Shown here: positions 1 to 7,355 of the stretch, piece by piece
Layout: each line of letters begins with the position of its first letter
Numbering within the stretch: position 1 is the first letter of the stretch
Origin: Bryobacteraceae bacterium
GTDB taxonomy: Bacteria > Acidobacteriota > Terriglobia > Bryobacterales > Bryobacteraceae
DNA length: 20,314 nt
Assembly: GCA_025929455.1 (NCBI GenBank)
Contig: JAICMB010000005.1
Coordinates: 1 to 20,314, forward strand
Direction: 5' to 3'
Program-made: the position numbers and the translations under genes
The notes under the pieces: model-generated
Database searches by the model: none
Told to the model about the DNA's origin: nothing
What the model saw: only the letters and a program-made list of their open reading frames with translations

Positions 1-259
1 CAAAAGCAATCGCATTAGAGTTCCCTCTCTATGGTGCGTGCTTAAGGCAAACACGTGATGCCGACGCGCCTAAGGCGAACGCGCCGCATGTCAGCTGCAG
101 GTGATTCCGCGCTCAGGTTTTTGCGCGTGTACGAGCCCGAGCATCCGCCTGATATGCGTCTAATGCTATCACGTGGTCATCACGGCTCGTCAAAAACAGT
201 TGCCACTGGCGCGAGCTGGATTATCAGCATCGACCTGCCCTCCACTGTAGAATAATGAC
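1..259. other. Region without a convincing gene, upstream of the M14 peptidase
   Basis: No reading frame here resembles a known protein. A 66-codon plus-strand frame at 55-255 is arginine-rich, has no family resemblance and no ribosome-binding site, so I left it out. Two things can be seen. First, a weak direct repeat with a 28-base period (36-55 against 64-83, 15 of 20 bases identical, centred on TAAGGC). Second, a TAGAAT hexamer at 248-253 that matches the sigma-70 -10 box at 5 of 6 positions, though I find no good -35 at the right distance. The region probably carries the promoter of the peptidase-led operon. Confidence 0.4.
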
Positions 260-2665
260 TTGTTCCGCTGTCTCGCGCTCGCGTGCTCGCTGCTGCTGCC
301 GCTTGCCGCCGATCACGTCCCCACGCCCGTCAGCCATTTCGGCCACCCCATCGGGGTCGATCGGCAGTTGCTCGACTGGGACAAAGTGGTCTCGTATTTT
401 TACGCGCTGGCGCGCTCGAGCGATCGCATTCGCGTCACTGAACTCGGGAAGAGCACCGAAGGCCGGCCGTTCATCGCGGCAACGATCAGTTCGTCCGACA
501 ACCTGCATAACCTCGATCGCTACCGCGACTTTCAGCAGCGTCTCGCCGATCCGCGCCGCACGCCGCCGGGCGAAGCCGCCGAAATGATCCGGCAGGGCAA
601 GTCGATCGTGATGATCACCTGCTCGATTCACTCCACCGAGGTCGCGAGCACGCACACCGTGGTCGAGTTTGCTTACCGGCTCCTCACCGAAGACACGCCG
701 CGCTTCCGAGAAATCCGGCGTAATGTCATCCTGATTCTCGTGCCGTCGCTCAATCCCGACGGCGTCGATATCGTCACCCAGTGGTATCGCCGCACGCTCG
801 GAACGCCCTACGAAGGCAGTTCCCCGCCCGAGCTTTATAACAAATACGTCGGACACGATAACAACCGCGACTGGTACATCTTTTCGCAGCAGGAAACGCG
901 GCTGGCAGTTTCAAAACTGCACAACGTTTGGCATCCGGAGATCGTGTACGACGTCCACCAGCAGGGGCCGTTCGCGTCGCGCATTTTCGTGCCGCCGTGG
1001 ATGGATCCGATCGATCCGAACATCGACCCGATCATCTCGCAGGAATGCAATTGGGTCGGTACCACCATGGCCGCCGATCTCACCGCGGCGGGCAAAACGG
1101 GCGTCGTCATCAACGCGTTGTATGACATGTGGACTCCGGCGCGGCACTATCAGGCATATCACGGCGGGCTGCGGATTCTGAGCGAGTCCGCCAGCGCGGC
1201 GCTCGCGACACCGCTGGTCGTACAGCCCAGCCAGATTCGGCCGACAGCGCCCGGCTACAACCCGCGCGAGCGCAGTTGGAACTATCTGCAGCCGTGGCTC
1301 GGCGGGACGTGGCATCTGCGAGACATCATCGACGATCAGTTGATTGCGTACGAAAGCGTCCTGTATCAAGCCGCGCTGAGGCGCGAGGACCTGCTGCGCA
1401 ACTTCTATACGATCGCGCGCAGACAATCGGCGCGAACCACGCCGTATGCGTTTCTGATTCCCGAAGCGCAGTTCGATCCGGGTTCCGCAAGCAAGATGCT
1501 GCAACTGCTGGCGTTCGGGCAGGTGGAGATCGAGCGGTCCGCACGGCCGATTACCGCCGGGCAGAAGACATATCCGCCGTCGTACGTGATTCGCATGCAG
1601 CAACCGTACAGCGGATATGCCAAAACGCTGTTGGAGCGGCAGCATTATCCGGACCTGCGTGAATATCCGGGCGGCCCGCCGAAGCGGCCCTACGATGTGA
1701 CGGCGCAGACATTGCCATTGCTGATGGGCGTGAATGTACACGAAATTGCCGAGCCGTTCGCCACGACGCTGCAGCGCGCACAGCAGTTTCCGTTCACGCT
1801 GGCGGGCGCGGCCGTGAGTGCGGGCGAATTTCCGGCGAGCGACATCGATTCCTGGCGCGCGGTCAATCGGATTTGGAAGACCGGCGGAACAGTATGGCGC
1901 GACAACAGCACAGGCGACTTTTACGGCGGGCGCCCCGAGGACCGCAACCTGCGTGAGGTCGCACGTCCGCGCATCGGCCTGTACCGTAGCTGGGTTCCGA
2001 GCATCGATGAAGGCTGGACGCGCTGGCTGCTGGACGACTTCGGATTCGACTACGCGAGCGTGCACAACGCCGCAATGGACGAGGGAAACCTGCGCGAACA
2101 TTTCGATGTGATCGTCTTTCCCGATCAGAGCGAGGCGGTGCTTGAGAACGGCTACCGTGCGGGCGCGATGCCGGATCAATACACAGGCGGACTCGGCGAC
2201 GCGGCGGTGGATAACCTGCGCCGGTTTGCGGAGTCAGGCGGCACGCTCGTGTTTCTAAATCACTCCACCGATTTCGCGATCGACCGTTTGCGCCTGCCGT
2301 TGAAAAACGTGGTGCGCGGGGTGCCCGGACGCGATTTCTATTCGCCGGGTTCGATTCTGCGTGCGAACATCGTATCGCGCGGTGCGCTCTCGTACGGACT
2401 GCCTTCCGAGATCAGCATCTGGAGTGAGGGTAGCCCCGCGTGGGAAGCGTCCGGCGGGAACGTGCGCGCTGTGGCGCGCTATCCGGCGGAGCGTGTGCTC
2501 GCATCCGGATGGCTGCTCGGCGCACGTTATCTGGAAGGAAAGATCGCGCTGGCTGTTGTTCCGCTCGGTTCCGGGCGCGTTGTGCTCTTCGGCATGCGGC
2601 CCCAATATCGCGCGCAGAGTTATCAAACATTCAAGATGTTCTTCAACTCCTTACTTCTGCAATGA
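260..2665 (+). CDS. Secreted M14-family zinc carboxypeptidase with C-terminal amidotransferase-like domain
   Basis: A predicted exported metallopeptidase of 801 residues that should remove C-terminal residues from peptides outside the cytoplasm. Residues 1-18 form a short Sec-type signal peptide (LALACSLLLPLA, then ADH). The M14 zinc site is visible as H124-S-T-E127 and H233 (VYDVHQQ). R203 in NNRDWY matches the substrate-binding Asn-Arg pair, and E309 in LRILSES is the likely catalytic glutamate. Residues from about 560 to the end (RPRIGLYRSWVPS, then FDVIVFPDQ and GGTLVFLNH) look like the class I glutamine-amidotransferase-like domain found at the end of many large bacterial M14 proteins. 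The start is TTG: the frame opens only at 251, and this is the only start that keeps the signal peptide. No Shine-Dalgarno sequence precedes it. The stop overlaps the crcB start (ATGA). The substrate is unknown. Confidence 0.85.
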   Translation: MFRCLALACSLLLPLAADHVPTPVSHFGHPIGVDRQLLDWDKVVSYFYALARSSDRIRVTELGKSTEGRPFIAATISSSDNLHNLDRYRDFQQRLADPRRTPPGEAAEMIRQGKSIVMITCSIHSTEVASTHTVVEFAYRLLTEDTPRFREIRRNVILILVPSLNPDGVDIVTQWYRRTLGTPYEGSSPPELYNKYVGHDNNRDWYIFSQQETRLAVSKLHNVWHPEIVYDVHQQGPFASRIFVPPWMDPIDPNIDPIISQECNWVGTTMAADLTAAGKTGVVINALYDMWTPARHYQAYHGGLRILSESASAALATPLVVQPSQIRPTAPGYNPRERSWNYLQPWLGGTWHLRDIIDDQLIAYESVLYQAALRREDLLRNFYTIARRQSARTTPYAFLIPEAQFDPGSASKMLQLLAFGQVEIERSARPITAGQKTYPPSYVIRMQQPYSGYAKTLLERQHYPDLREYPGGPPKRPYDVTAQTLPLLMGVNVHEIAEPFATTLQRAQQFPFTLAGAAVSAGEFPASDIDSWRAVNRIWKTGGTVWRDNSTGDFYGGRPEDRNLREVARPRIGLYRSWVPSIDEGWTRWLLDDFGFDYASVHNAAMDEGNLREHFDVIVFPDQSEAVLENGYRAGAMPDQYTGGLGDAAVDNLRRFAESGGTLVFLNHSTDFAIDRLRLPLKNVVRGVPGRDFYSPGSILRANIVSRGALSYGLPSEISIWSEGSPAWEASGGNVRAVARYPAERVLASGWLLGARYLEGKIALAVVPLGSGRVVLFGMRPQYRAQSYQTFKMFFNSLLLQ

Positions 2666-3048
2666 ACTATATCTGGGTGTTCCTCGGTAGCGCGGTCGGC
2701 GGCGTGCTGCGGTACTGGTGCAACGGATGGGTTCCACGCGTCGCGGGCGTGGAGTTTCCCTGGGCCACGCTGCTGGTGAATGTTGTCGGATGCTCTTTCA
2801 TTGGATGGTTTGCCACGATCACCGGGCCTGAAGGACGCATGCTAACCGGCAGTTCCGCGCGCGTGTTTGTCATGACGGGAATGTGCGGCGGCTTCACGAC
2901 GTTTTCTACTTTCAGTCTTGAAACATTAAACCTCGCGCGCGGCGGCGAGTTCGCCAAGGCTGCCGCCAACGCTGCCGGGTCGCTCGCCCTCTGTCTCGTC
3001 GGCGTCTGGGCCGGGTACCTGCTTGCGGTTAAAATGAGCGAACGCTGA
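2662..3048 (+). CDS. crcB: Fluoride channel/exporter CrcB (Fluc)
   Basis: A 128-residue four-helix membrane protein of the Fluc family, which works as a dual-topology dimer and lets fluoride leave the cell. Family signatures are all present: GGVLRY at 13-18, the pore region WATLLVNVVG with N40, and the near-invariant GGFTTFSTFS at 76-85 that supplies the pore phenylalanines and the central sodium site. Length is normal for a single-domain Fluc. I chose ATG 2662 because it begins at the first family motif and forms an ATGA overlap with the peptidase stop; a longer in-frame extension upstream is only a shadow of the peptidase. No fluoride riboswitch can lie directly upstream, because that stretch is peptidase coding sequence. 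The DUF190 gene, a frequent crcB neighbour, follows after 1 nt. Confidence 0.95.
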   Translation: MNYIWVFLGSAVGGVLRYWCNGWVPRVAGVEFPWATLLVNVVGCSFIGWFATITGPEGRMLTGSSARVFVMTGMCGGFTTFSTFSLETLNLARGGEFAKAAANAAGSLALCLVGVWAGYLLAVKMSER

Positions 3049-3049
3049 T

Positions 3050-3403
3050 ATGAACCTGCCGCGAGACGCTGTTTTGCTCCGTATCTTTGTGGGCGAAGAT
3101 GACCGCTTCGAGCACCATCCGCTATATGAGGCCATTGTGCTGAAGGCGCGCGAGATGCATTTAGCGGGCGCCACCGTATTGCGCGGGCCAATGGGATTCG
3201 GCCACTCCAGCCACCTGCATACCACGAAGTTGCTGCGGCTTTCGGAAGACTTACCGTTTGTCATTGAGATTGTTGATAGTGAAGAGCACATTGAGGCCTT
3301 CTTGCCGCAGCTCGACAAGATGATCGGCAGCGGGCTCGTCACGATGGAGCGTGTGAAAGTGATTCAGTACGGAACGAGCACGAATGAAAATATCCCGCGT
3401 TAA
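3050..3403 (+). CDS. DUF190 (PII-like) protein, CrcB-associated
   Basis: A 117-residue protein of the DUF190 family, small proteins with a ferredoxin-like fold related to PII signalling proteins. The segment AGATVLRGPMGFG (39-51) is the family hallmark, followed by the SEDLPFVIEIVD strand (65-76) and the C-terminal VTMERVKVIQY strand (97-107). Members are often encoded beside crcB, as here, and a regulatory or trimer-forming partner role for fluoride export has been guessed. No biochemical function is firmly established. The gene starts 1 nt after crcB and its last 20 bases overlap the start of the enolase-superfamily gene, so the three are very likely co-translated. No separate ribosome-binding site is seen. 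Confidence 0.9.
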   Translation: MNLPRDAVLLRIFVGEDDRFEHHPLYEAIVLKAREMHLAGATVLRGPMGFGHSSHLHTTKLLRLSEDLPFVIEIVDSEEHIEAFLPQLDKMIGSGLVTMERVKVIQYGTSTNENIPR

Positions 3404-4544
3404 ATCCTGGCTCGTCGAGGGAAGCAAGTACAACTGGACGGTCGTCAAGGTTTATACCGACGCGGGTCTGACCGGCATTGGGGAAGCGACCAACTGGCCG
3501 GGCAGTCCGCTGGTGCTCGCTGCCTGCGAGCACGTAGGCTCCGTCGTGACCGGCGCGGACCCGTCACGCATCGACTATCTCTGGACCAAGCTGTATCGCG
3601 ACATGAACTATCTCGGCCGTGGCGGCCCGCTAATGAGTGCGATCAGCGCGATCGATATTGCGCTTTGGGACATTCTCGGCAAACGCGCGGGGCTGCCGGT
3701 ATACGAGTTACTGGGCGGCGCTTATCGGACCAGTATCGAGTTATACGCGAACTACTGGTTTCTGCAGGGCAACGGATCGCCGGAATCGTACGCGCAGCAG
3801 GCGCGCGACATGGCAGCACATGGGTTTTCCGCGTGCAAGTTCGATCCGTTCGCGCACGTGAACTACCGGTATGGCGACGATCTGTCCACCAACGGCTCTC
3901 TGTCCGAGGCCGAAAAGCAAATGGCCCTGGATCGCTTGGATGCGGTCAGTGAGACGCTCGGTCCCGGCTTTCCGATCGCCGTGGAAACGCACGCGCTGTT
4001 AAACGCGCCGACGGCGATTGAAATGGCGCATCGCATCGCGCGCCTGGGCGTCAACGTCATGTGGTACGAGGAGCCCGCCGGCCCTGAGCATCCCGACGCC
4101 ATCGCGGATATCCGCCGCCGTATTCCGCTGCCGGTGTGCGTGGGAGAGCGGCTGCACAGCCGTTACATGTGCCGCGAAATTCTCGACCGCCGCGCCGCCG
4201 ATTACCTGATGCCCGATGTCGCGCGCTGCGGCGGTATCAGCGAGCTGCGAAAAATGGCAGCGATGTGCGAAACGTACAATGTGCCGATCGCGCCGCATAA
4301 TCCGAACGGGCCAATCTCAACAATTGCATCGGCTCATGTCATGGCCGCCACGCCGAACTTTTTCAAGCAGGAGTTCATGCTCGCCGATGTGCCGTGGCGT
4401 GACACGGTAATCGACAAGCCGCTCCCGATCAAGAACGGTTATTTCCATCTGAGCAACGCGCCGGGACTGGGTTTCGATTTAGTCGAGGACGAGCTTGATT
4501 GTCACCCGGGCGTCCGCGCCGCAAGAGCCGACTATTACATCTGA
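3384..4544 (+). CDS. Enolase-superfamily protein, mandelate racemase/galactonate dehydratase-like
   Basis: A 386-residue magnesium-dependent enzyme of the mandelate racemase/muconate lactonizing group, probably an acid-sugar dehydratase. The N-terminal capping domain (1-115) ends in the typical IDIALWDILGKRAGLPVYELLGG. In the barrel domain the likely metal ligands are E201 (AVETH), E229/E230 (WYEEP) and E255 (VGERL). H203 and H305 (APHNPNGP) fit the acid/base histidines of galactonate and mannonate dehydratases, and K152 lies in CKFDP. E330 is the usual late glutamate. The first ligand is Glu rather than the Asp of D-galactonate dehydratase, so the substrate cannot be named. The start ATG lies inside the DUF190 gene (20-base overlap) and no Shine-Dalgarno is visible. 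Enolases proper are inhibited by fluoride, which makes the position after crcB interesting. Confidence 0.85.
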   Translation: MKISRVKSWLVEGSKYNWTVVKVYTDAGLTGIGEATNWPGSPLVLAACEHVGSVVTGADPSRIDYLWTKLYRDMNYLGRGGPLMSAISAIDIALWDILGKRAGLPVYELLGGAYRTSIELYANYWFLQGNGSPESYAQQARDMAAHGFSACKFDPFAHVNYRYGDDLSTNGSLSEAEKQMALDRLDAVSETLGPGFPIAVETHALLNAPTAIEMAHRIARLGVNVMWYEEPAGPEHPDAIADIRRRIPLPVCVGERLHSRYMCREILDRRAADYLMPDVARCGGISELRKMAAMCETYNVPIAPHNPNGPISTIASAHVMAATPNFFKQEFMLADVPWRDTVIDKPLPIKNGYFHLSNAPGLGFDLVEDELDCHPGVRAARADYYI

Positions 4545-4551
4545 ACACGCG

Positions 4552-5418
4552 ATGAACTGGACCGACCTTCGCGATCCGAACGATCCCCGCCTGGACCAAC
4601 TTGCGGCCGAGCATCACCTGCACCCGCTGCATATTGAAGACTGCCGGCACCGCCATCAACTCGCGAAAGTGGAGGACGGCCCGGGCTATCTCTTCGTTGT
4701 GCTGAAAACGCTTGAACAGAAGGATCACGCGGGTGTGATCGTTCGCGACATCGATCTGTTCATCGGGCGCGACTTCGCGATCACCGTGATCGAGCCGCAC
4801 AATACGACGATGGCTCAAATGCTGGACAAGCTGAAAACGGTTCACGACATCTCGCGCACCGATCAGCTTCTGTACCGCGTTATGGACAATGTCGTGGATT
4901 CGTACCTGCCTGCGATCGAGAAATACACGGAGGAGATCGACGAGATCGAGGATGCGGTTCTTCAAAATCCCGCGCCTGAAATGCTGCAGCGCATCTTTGC
5001 GCTCAAGCGCGTCCTGATGTCGCTGCGGCGCGTTTCGGCGAACATGCGCGACGTCGCGGCACATCTGCAGCGTACGCCCGGTGAACTGATTCCTCAGGAC
5101 ATGTGGCCGTTCTGGCGCGATGTGTACGACCACCTCGCGCGCGACCTGGACATGGTGGAAGCGCAGCGCGATCTGCTGACGGGCGCGATGGATATTTATC
5201 TATCGAGCGTGGCGAACCGCACCAATCAAGTCATGAAGGTGTTGACGGTTTTGAGCACCGTGGCACTTCCGTCCATTGTCGTATCCGGTATTTACGGCAT
5301 GAACATCAAGGGAATCCCGTGGCTGACTTCGCCGCACGGAATGGAGATCGTAGGCGCACTCATGGGAGGGACCACCGTCGCACTGCTGTTGATGCTACGC
5401 ATAATGCGATGGCTCTGA
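4552..5418 (+). CDS. corA: CorA-family magnesium/divalent cation transporter
   Basis: A 288-residue inner-membrane channel of the 2-TM-GxN type, which forms pentamers that import Mg2+ (some members move Co2+, Ni2+ or Zn2+). A soluble alpha/beta domain (1-115) leads into long acidic helices (116-225, for example EKYTEEIDEIEDAV), then TM1 (about 229-249), the selectivity motif YGMN at 248-251, a short loop and TM2 (about 264-283) with a basic end. I chose ATG 4552, 7 nt after the previous stop. The frame is open to 4495, but the extra 19 codons overlap the enolase-superfamily gene and add nothing recognisable. The 3' end overlaps the next gene by 10 bases. A magnesium importer beside a magnesium-dependent enolase-superfamily enzyme may be meaningful. 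Confidence 0.92.
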   Translation: MNWTDLRDPNDPRLDQLAAEHHLHPLHIEDCRHRHQLAKVEDGPGYLFVVLKTLEQKDHAGVIVRDIDLFIGRDFAITVIEPHNTTMAQMLDKLKTVHDISRTDQLLYRVMDNVVDSYLPAIEKYTEEIDEIEDAVLQNPAPEMLQRIFALKRVLMSLRRVSANMRDVAAHLQRTPGELIPQDMWPFWRDVYDHLARDLDMVEAQRDLLTGAMDIYLSSVANRTNQVMKVLTVLSTVALPSIVVSGIYGMNIKGIPWLTSPHGMEIVGALMGGTTVALLLMLRIMRWL

Positions 5419-6128
5419 ATACGACCGTCCTGGTGGTGGGCGCTTCGAGCGGCATCGGGCGCGAAACGGCGCTGCTCTTCGCGCGCGCGGGGGCGAGGGT
5501 GATGGCCGCGGCGCGGCGCGAGGAGCGCTTGCGTGAGTTGCAGACGGCCGCGGCGCGCGAGAACCTTCGCATCGAGGTGGCTATAGCGGATGCCGGTTCA
5601 GAAGCCGCCATGGAGCAGCTTGCGCGCGATGCGAACGCCGCGCTCGGCAGCGTCGAAACTCTGATCTATGCGGCGGGGACGAACACGCCCGACCGCGCGA
5701 TGTCGCGCTTGAACGCGAAGCTCTGGGATGAGATCATCGCGGTCAATCTCAACGGCGCTTACTACATCACGAGCGCTGTGCTGCCCGGTATGCGCGCGCG
5801 CCGGGGCGGAGACTTGATCTATATTTCGTCGATTTCCGGACTGATGGCCGATGTGTCCGGCGCGGCGTATCAGGCTTCGAAGCGCGGCCTGGTGGCGCTC
5901 GCACACACCATACGCGTCGAAGAGAAGCATAACGGCATACGCACCTGCGCGCTGTGCCCCGGCCTGGTCGATACCGAAATTCTCGACAAGCGGCCCGTTA
6001 AGCCCGCGCCCGAGACGCTCGCGAAAGCGCTGCGCGCGGAAGATGTCGCGGAGTTGGCGCTCGCGATTGCCAGTCTGCCTGCGCGTGCAACAGTGCCGGA
6101 GGTGCAGATACTGCCCACGGTGTTGTAG
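5409..6128 (+). CDS. Short-chain dehydrogenase/reductase (SDR)
   Basis: A 239-residue classical SDR oxidoreductase using NAD(P)H. The nucleotide-binding motif GASSGIGR is at 11-18, an AAG variant of NNAG at 88-90, the structural Asn at 113 (AVNLNGAYY), and the catalytic set is S141, Y154 and K158 (YQASK). The R36/R37 region after the second strand (AAARREER) suggests NADP preference. PG at 194-195 (ALCPGLVDT) is the usual cofactor-side loop. ATG 5409 is chosen because it starts just before the Rossmann strand; the longer open frame upstream is inside corA. It overlaps corA by 10 bases and closes the operon. The substrate is not predictable; an acid-sugar or sugar-alcohol step next to the dehydratase-like gene is only a guess. 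Confidence 0.9.
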   Translation: MALNTTVLVVGASSGIGRETALLFARAGARVMAAARREERLRELQTAAARENLRIEVAIADAGSEAAMEQLARDANAALGSVETLIYAAGTNTPDRAMSRLNAKLWDEIIAVNLNGAYYITSAVLPGMRARRGGDLIYISSISGLMADVSGAAYQASKRGLVALAHTIRVEEKHNGIRTCALCPGLVDTEILDKRPVKPAPETLAKALRAEDVAELALAIASLPARATVPEVQILPTVL

Positions 6129-6151
6129 CTCGGTAGGAGCTCGTGAAAACT

Positions 6152-6250
6152 GCTTGCTGACGCGCGCGGCTCAGAATCGGCTCGCTGCGTTCACCGCAAT
6201 TTTCAGAGCCGCGACCGTGAGGGAGCGGTTGCTGCCGCCGCTTTTTCAAC
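6152..6250. repeat. Hairpin-forming repeat-like element between convergent genes (possible terminator)
   Basis: The space between the SDR stop and the convergent epimerase stop holds an imperfect inverted repeat. Arm 6165-6176 (CGCGGCTCAGAA) pairs with 6202-6213 (TTCAGAGCCGCG) at 11 of 12 positions. An inner TGCG (6186-6189) and CGCA (6195-6198) can form a second small stem. It is followed by GACCGTGAGGGAGCGG (6212-6227) and a T-run at 6242-6246. The GAGCCGCGACCGTGAGGGAGCGG-type string resembles a short dispersed repeat I associate with acidobacterial and planctomycete genomes; that is recollection, not a search. The T-run and CAACAGCT tail overlap the last codons of the epimerase gene, so the element may have inserted there and supplied its stop. 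Confidence 0.5.
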
Positions 6251-7349
6251 AGCTATTGGCGGCGCGAATTAATCCCAGCCCCGGCCGGTCCGGCAGAATG
6301 AGCTTGCCGTTTTTCACGAGAACGCCGCTGTACGGATCGTTCGAGATCAGCAGATTCCCGTCGAGATCCGCATAGTTCACCATCGGCGATAGCTCCGCCG
6401 CCGCTGTGATCGAAACCGAGCTCGAAATCATGCAGCCCAGCATAGTTTTAAAGCCCAGCGCCTTCGCGATCTGGATCTCGCGATACGCTTCCATGATGCC
6501 GCCGCATTTGTCGAGCTTGACGTTGATGCCGTCGAACGCGCCGATAAGCTTCGGAATGTCGCTCGGATGCAGCACGGATTCGTCTGCGATCAAAGGCAGC
6601 GGCGAGCGCTCGTGCACCCAGCGCATGTCCTCCAGGCGATCCGCCGGCATGGGCTGTTCGACGAACTCCACCCCGTGCTTCGATAGCCACTCGATCTTAC
6701 GCAGCGCGGTCTCTTTATTCGTCCAGCCCTCGTTCGCGTCCACGCGCAGCGGCTTGTCCGTCACGCTGCGCACCGCCGCGATGGTCGCTTCGTCCGTATC
6801 CAGCCCGACCTTGATTTTCAGCACTGGATACTGCGCGGCTTCGCGGGTTTTCTGCCGTGTAATTTCCGGTGTATCGATGCCTATGGAAAACGTCGTGACC
6901 GGTGCGTCCTTCGGATCCAAACCAAAATACTGATACAGCGGAACGCCGAGCTTCTGGCCCACCCAGTCCATCAGCGCAATATCGATGGCGGCCTTCGCCG
7001 CGTACTGGCCCGGTACTCGCGCGAAAACCTGCTGCATTACTTTTGTAAATTCGCGCGGGTCGGAGTGCAACAACAGATCGCGAACGGATTCGACCGCCGC
7101 CTTTGCACCCTCGGCGTTCTCTTTGTAACGAACAATCGGCGCGCCCTCGCCATGCCCCGTGATTCCGTCGCGCGTGTACGCGGCATAGAGCGTGTCGCGA
7201 TAGTTGCTCGACGACATAACGGTCGTCCAGGTGTGCTTCAGCTTTAGGCGCTCAATGGTGGTGGTCAGTGTCGCCGCTCCGCCACCTGTCGCGGCCGTTG
7301 CGGCAAAGGGCGCCGCGGCAGCGCCGCTCAAAAATGTTCTGCGATCCAT
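6246..7349 (-). CDS. Exported dipeptide epimerase (L-Ala-D/L-Glu epimerase type), enolase superfamily
   Basis: A 367-residue enolase-superfamily enzyme that probably inverts the second residue of L-Ala-D-Glu-like dipeptides from peptidoglycan turnover. Residues 1-25 look like a twin-arginine signal (DRRTFL followed by an Ala-rich stretch), which is unusual because YcjG/YkfB-type epimerases are cytoplasmic. Catalytic features: K178-I-K180 (KxK on strand two), metal ligands D204 (RVDANEGW), E231 (FVEQP) and D256 (IADES), the opposite base K281 in VKLDKCGG, and the DLDG substrate motif at 328-331. It starts 6 nt after the NlpC/P60 stop, with an AGG just upstream overlapping that stop. Pairing with NlpC/P60 recalls Bacillus ykfB-ykfC. 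The last codons overlap a repeat-like element. Exact dipeptide specificity is unproven. Confidence 0.87.
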   Translation of the reverse strand: MDRRTFLSGAAAAPFAATAATGGGAATLTTTIERLKLKHTWTTVMSSSNYRDTLYAAYTRDGITGHGEGAPIVRYKENAEGAKAAVESVRDLLLHSDPREFTKVMQQVFARVPGQYAAKAAIDIALMDWVGQKLGVPLYQYFGLDPKDAPVTTFSIGIDTPEITRQKTREAAQYPVLKIKVGLDTDEATIAAVRSVTDKPLRVDANEGWTNKETALRKIEWLSKHGVEFVEQPMPADRLEDMRWVHERSPLPLIADESVLHPSDIPKLIGAFDGINVKLDKCGGIMEAYREIQIAKALGFKTMLGCMISSSVSITAAAELSPMVNYADLDGNLLISNDPYSGVLVKNGKLILPDRPGLGLIRAANSC

Positions 7350-7355
7350 ATTGAC

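Noticed and set aside
55..255. 66-codon frame upstream of the peptidase
   Set aside because: It has no ribosome-binding site, an Arg-rich composition and no recognisable similarity.
1..259. Fluoride riboswitch ahead of the crcB-containing operon
   Set aside because: I could not find the conserved core of that riboswitch here, and the stretch directly upstream of crcB is coding. A covariance-model scan would be decisive.
260..316. Lipoprotein signal in the M14 peptidase (cysteine at residue 9)
   Set aside because: The residues before C9 do not match the lipobox at -3, and the cysteine lies too early; a normal Sec signal fits better.
911..2179. 422-codon open frame on the minus strand inside the M14 peptidase
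   Set aside because: It lies antisense to a gene with a full set of catalytic motifs, is Arg/His-rich, and resembles no family; it is a GC-rich shadow frame.
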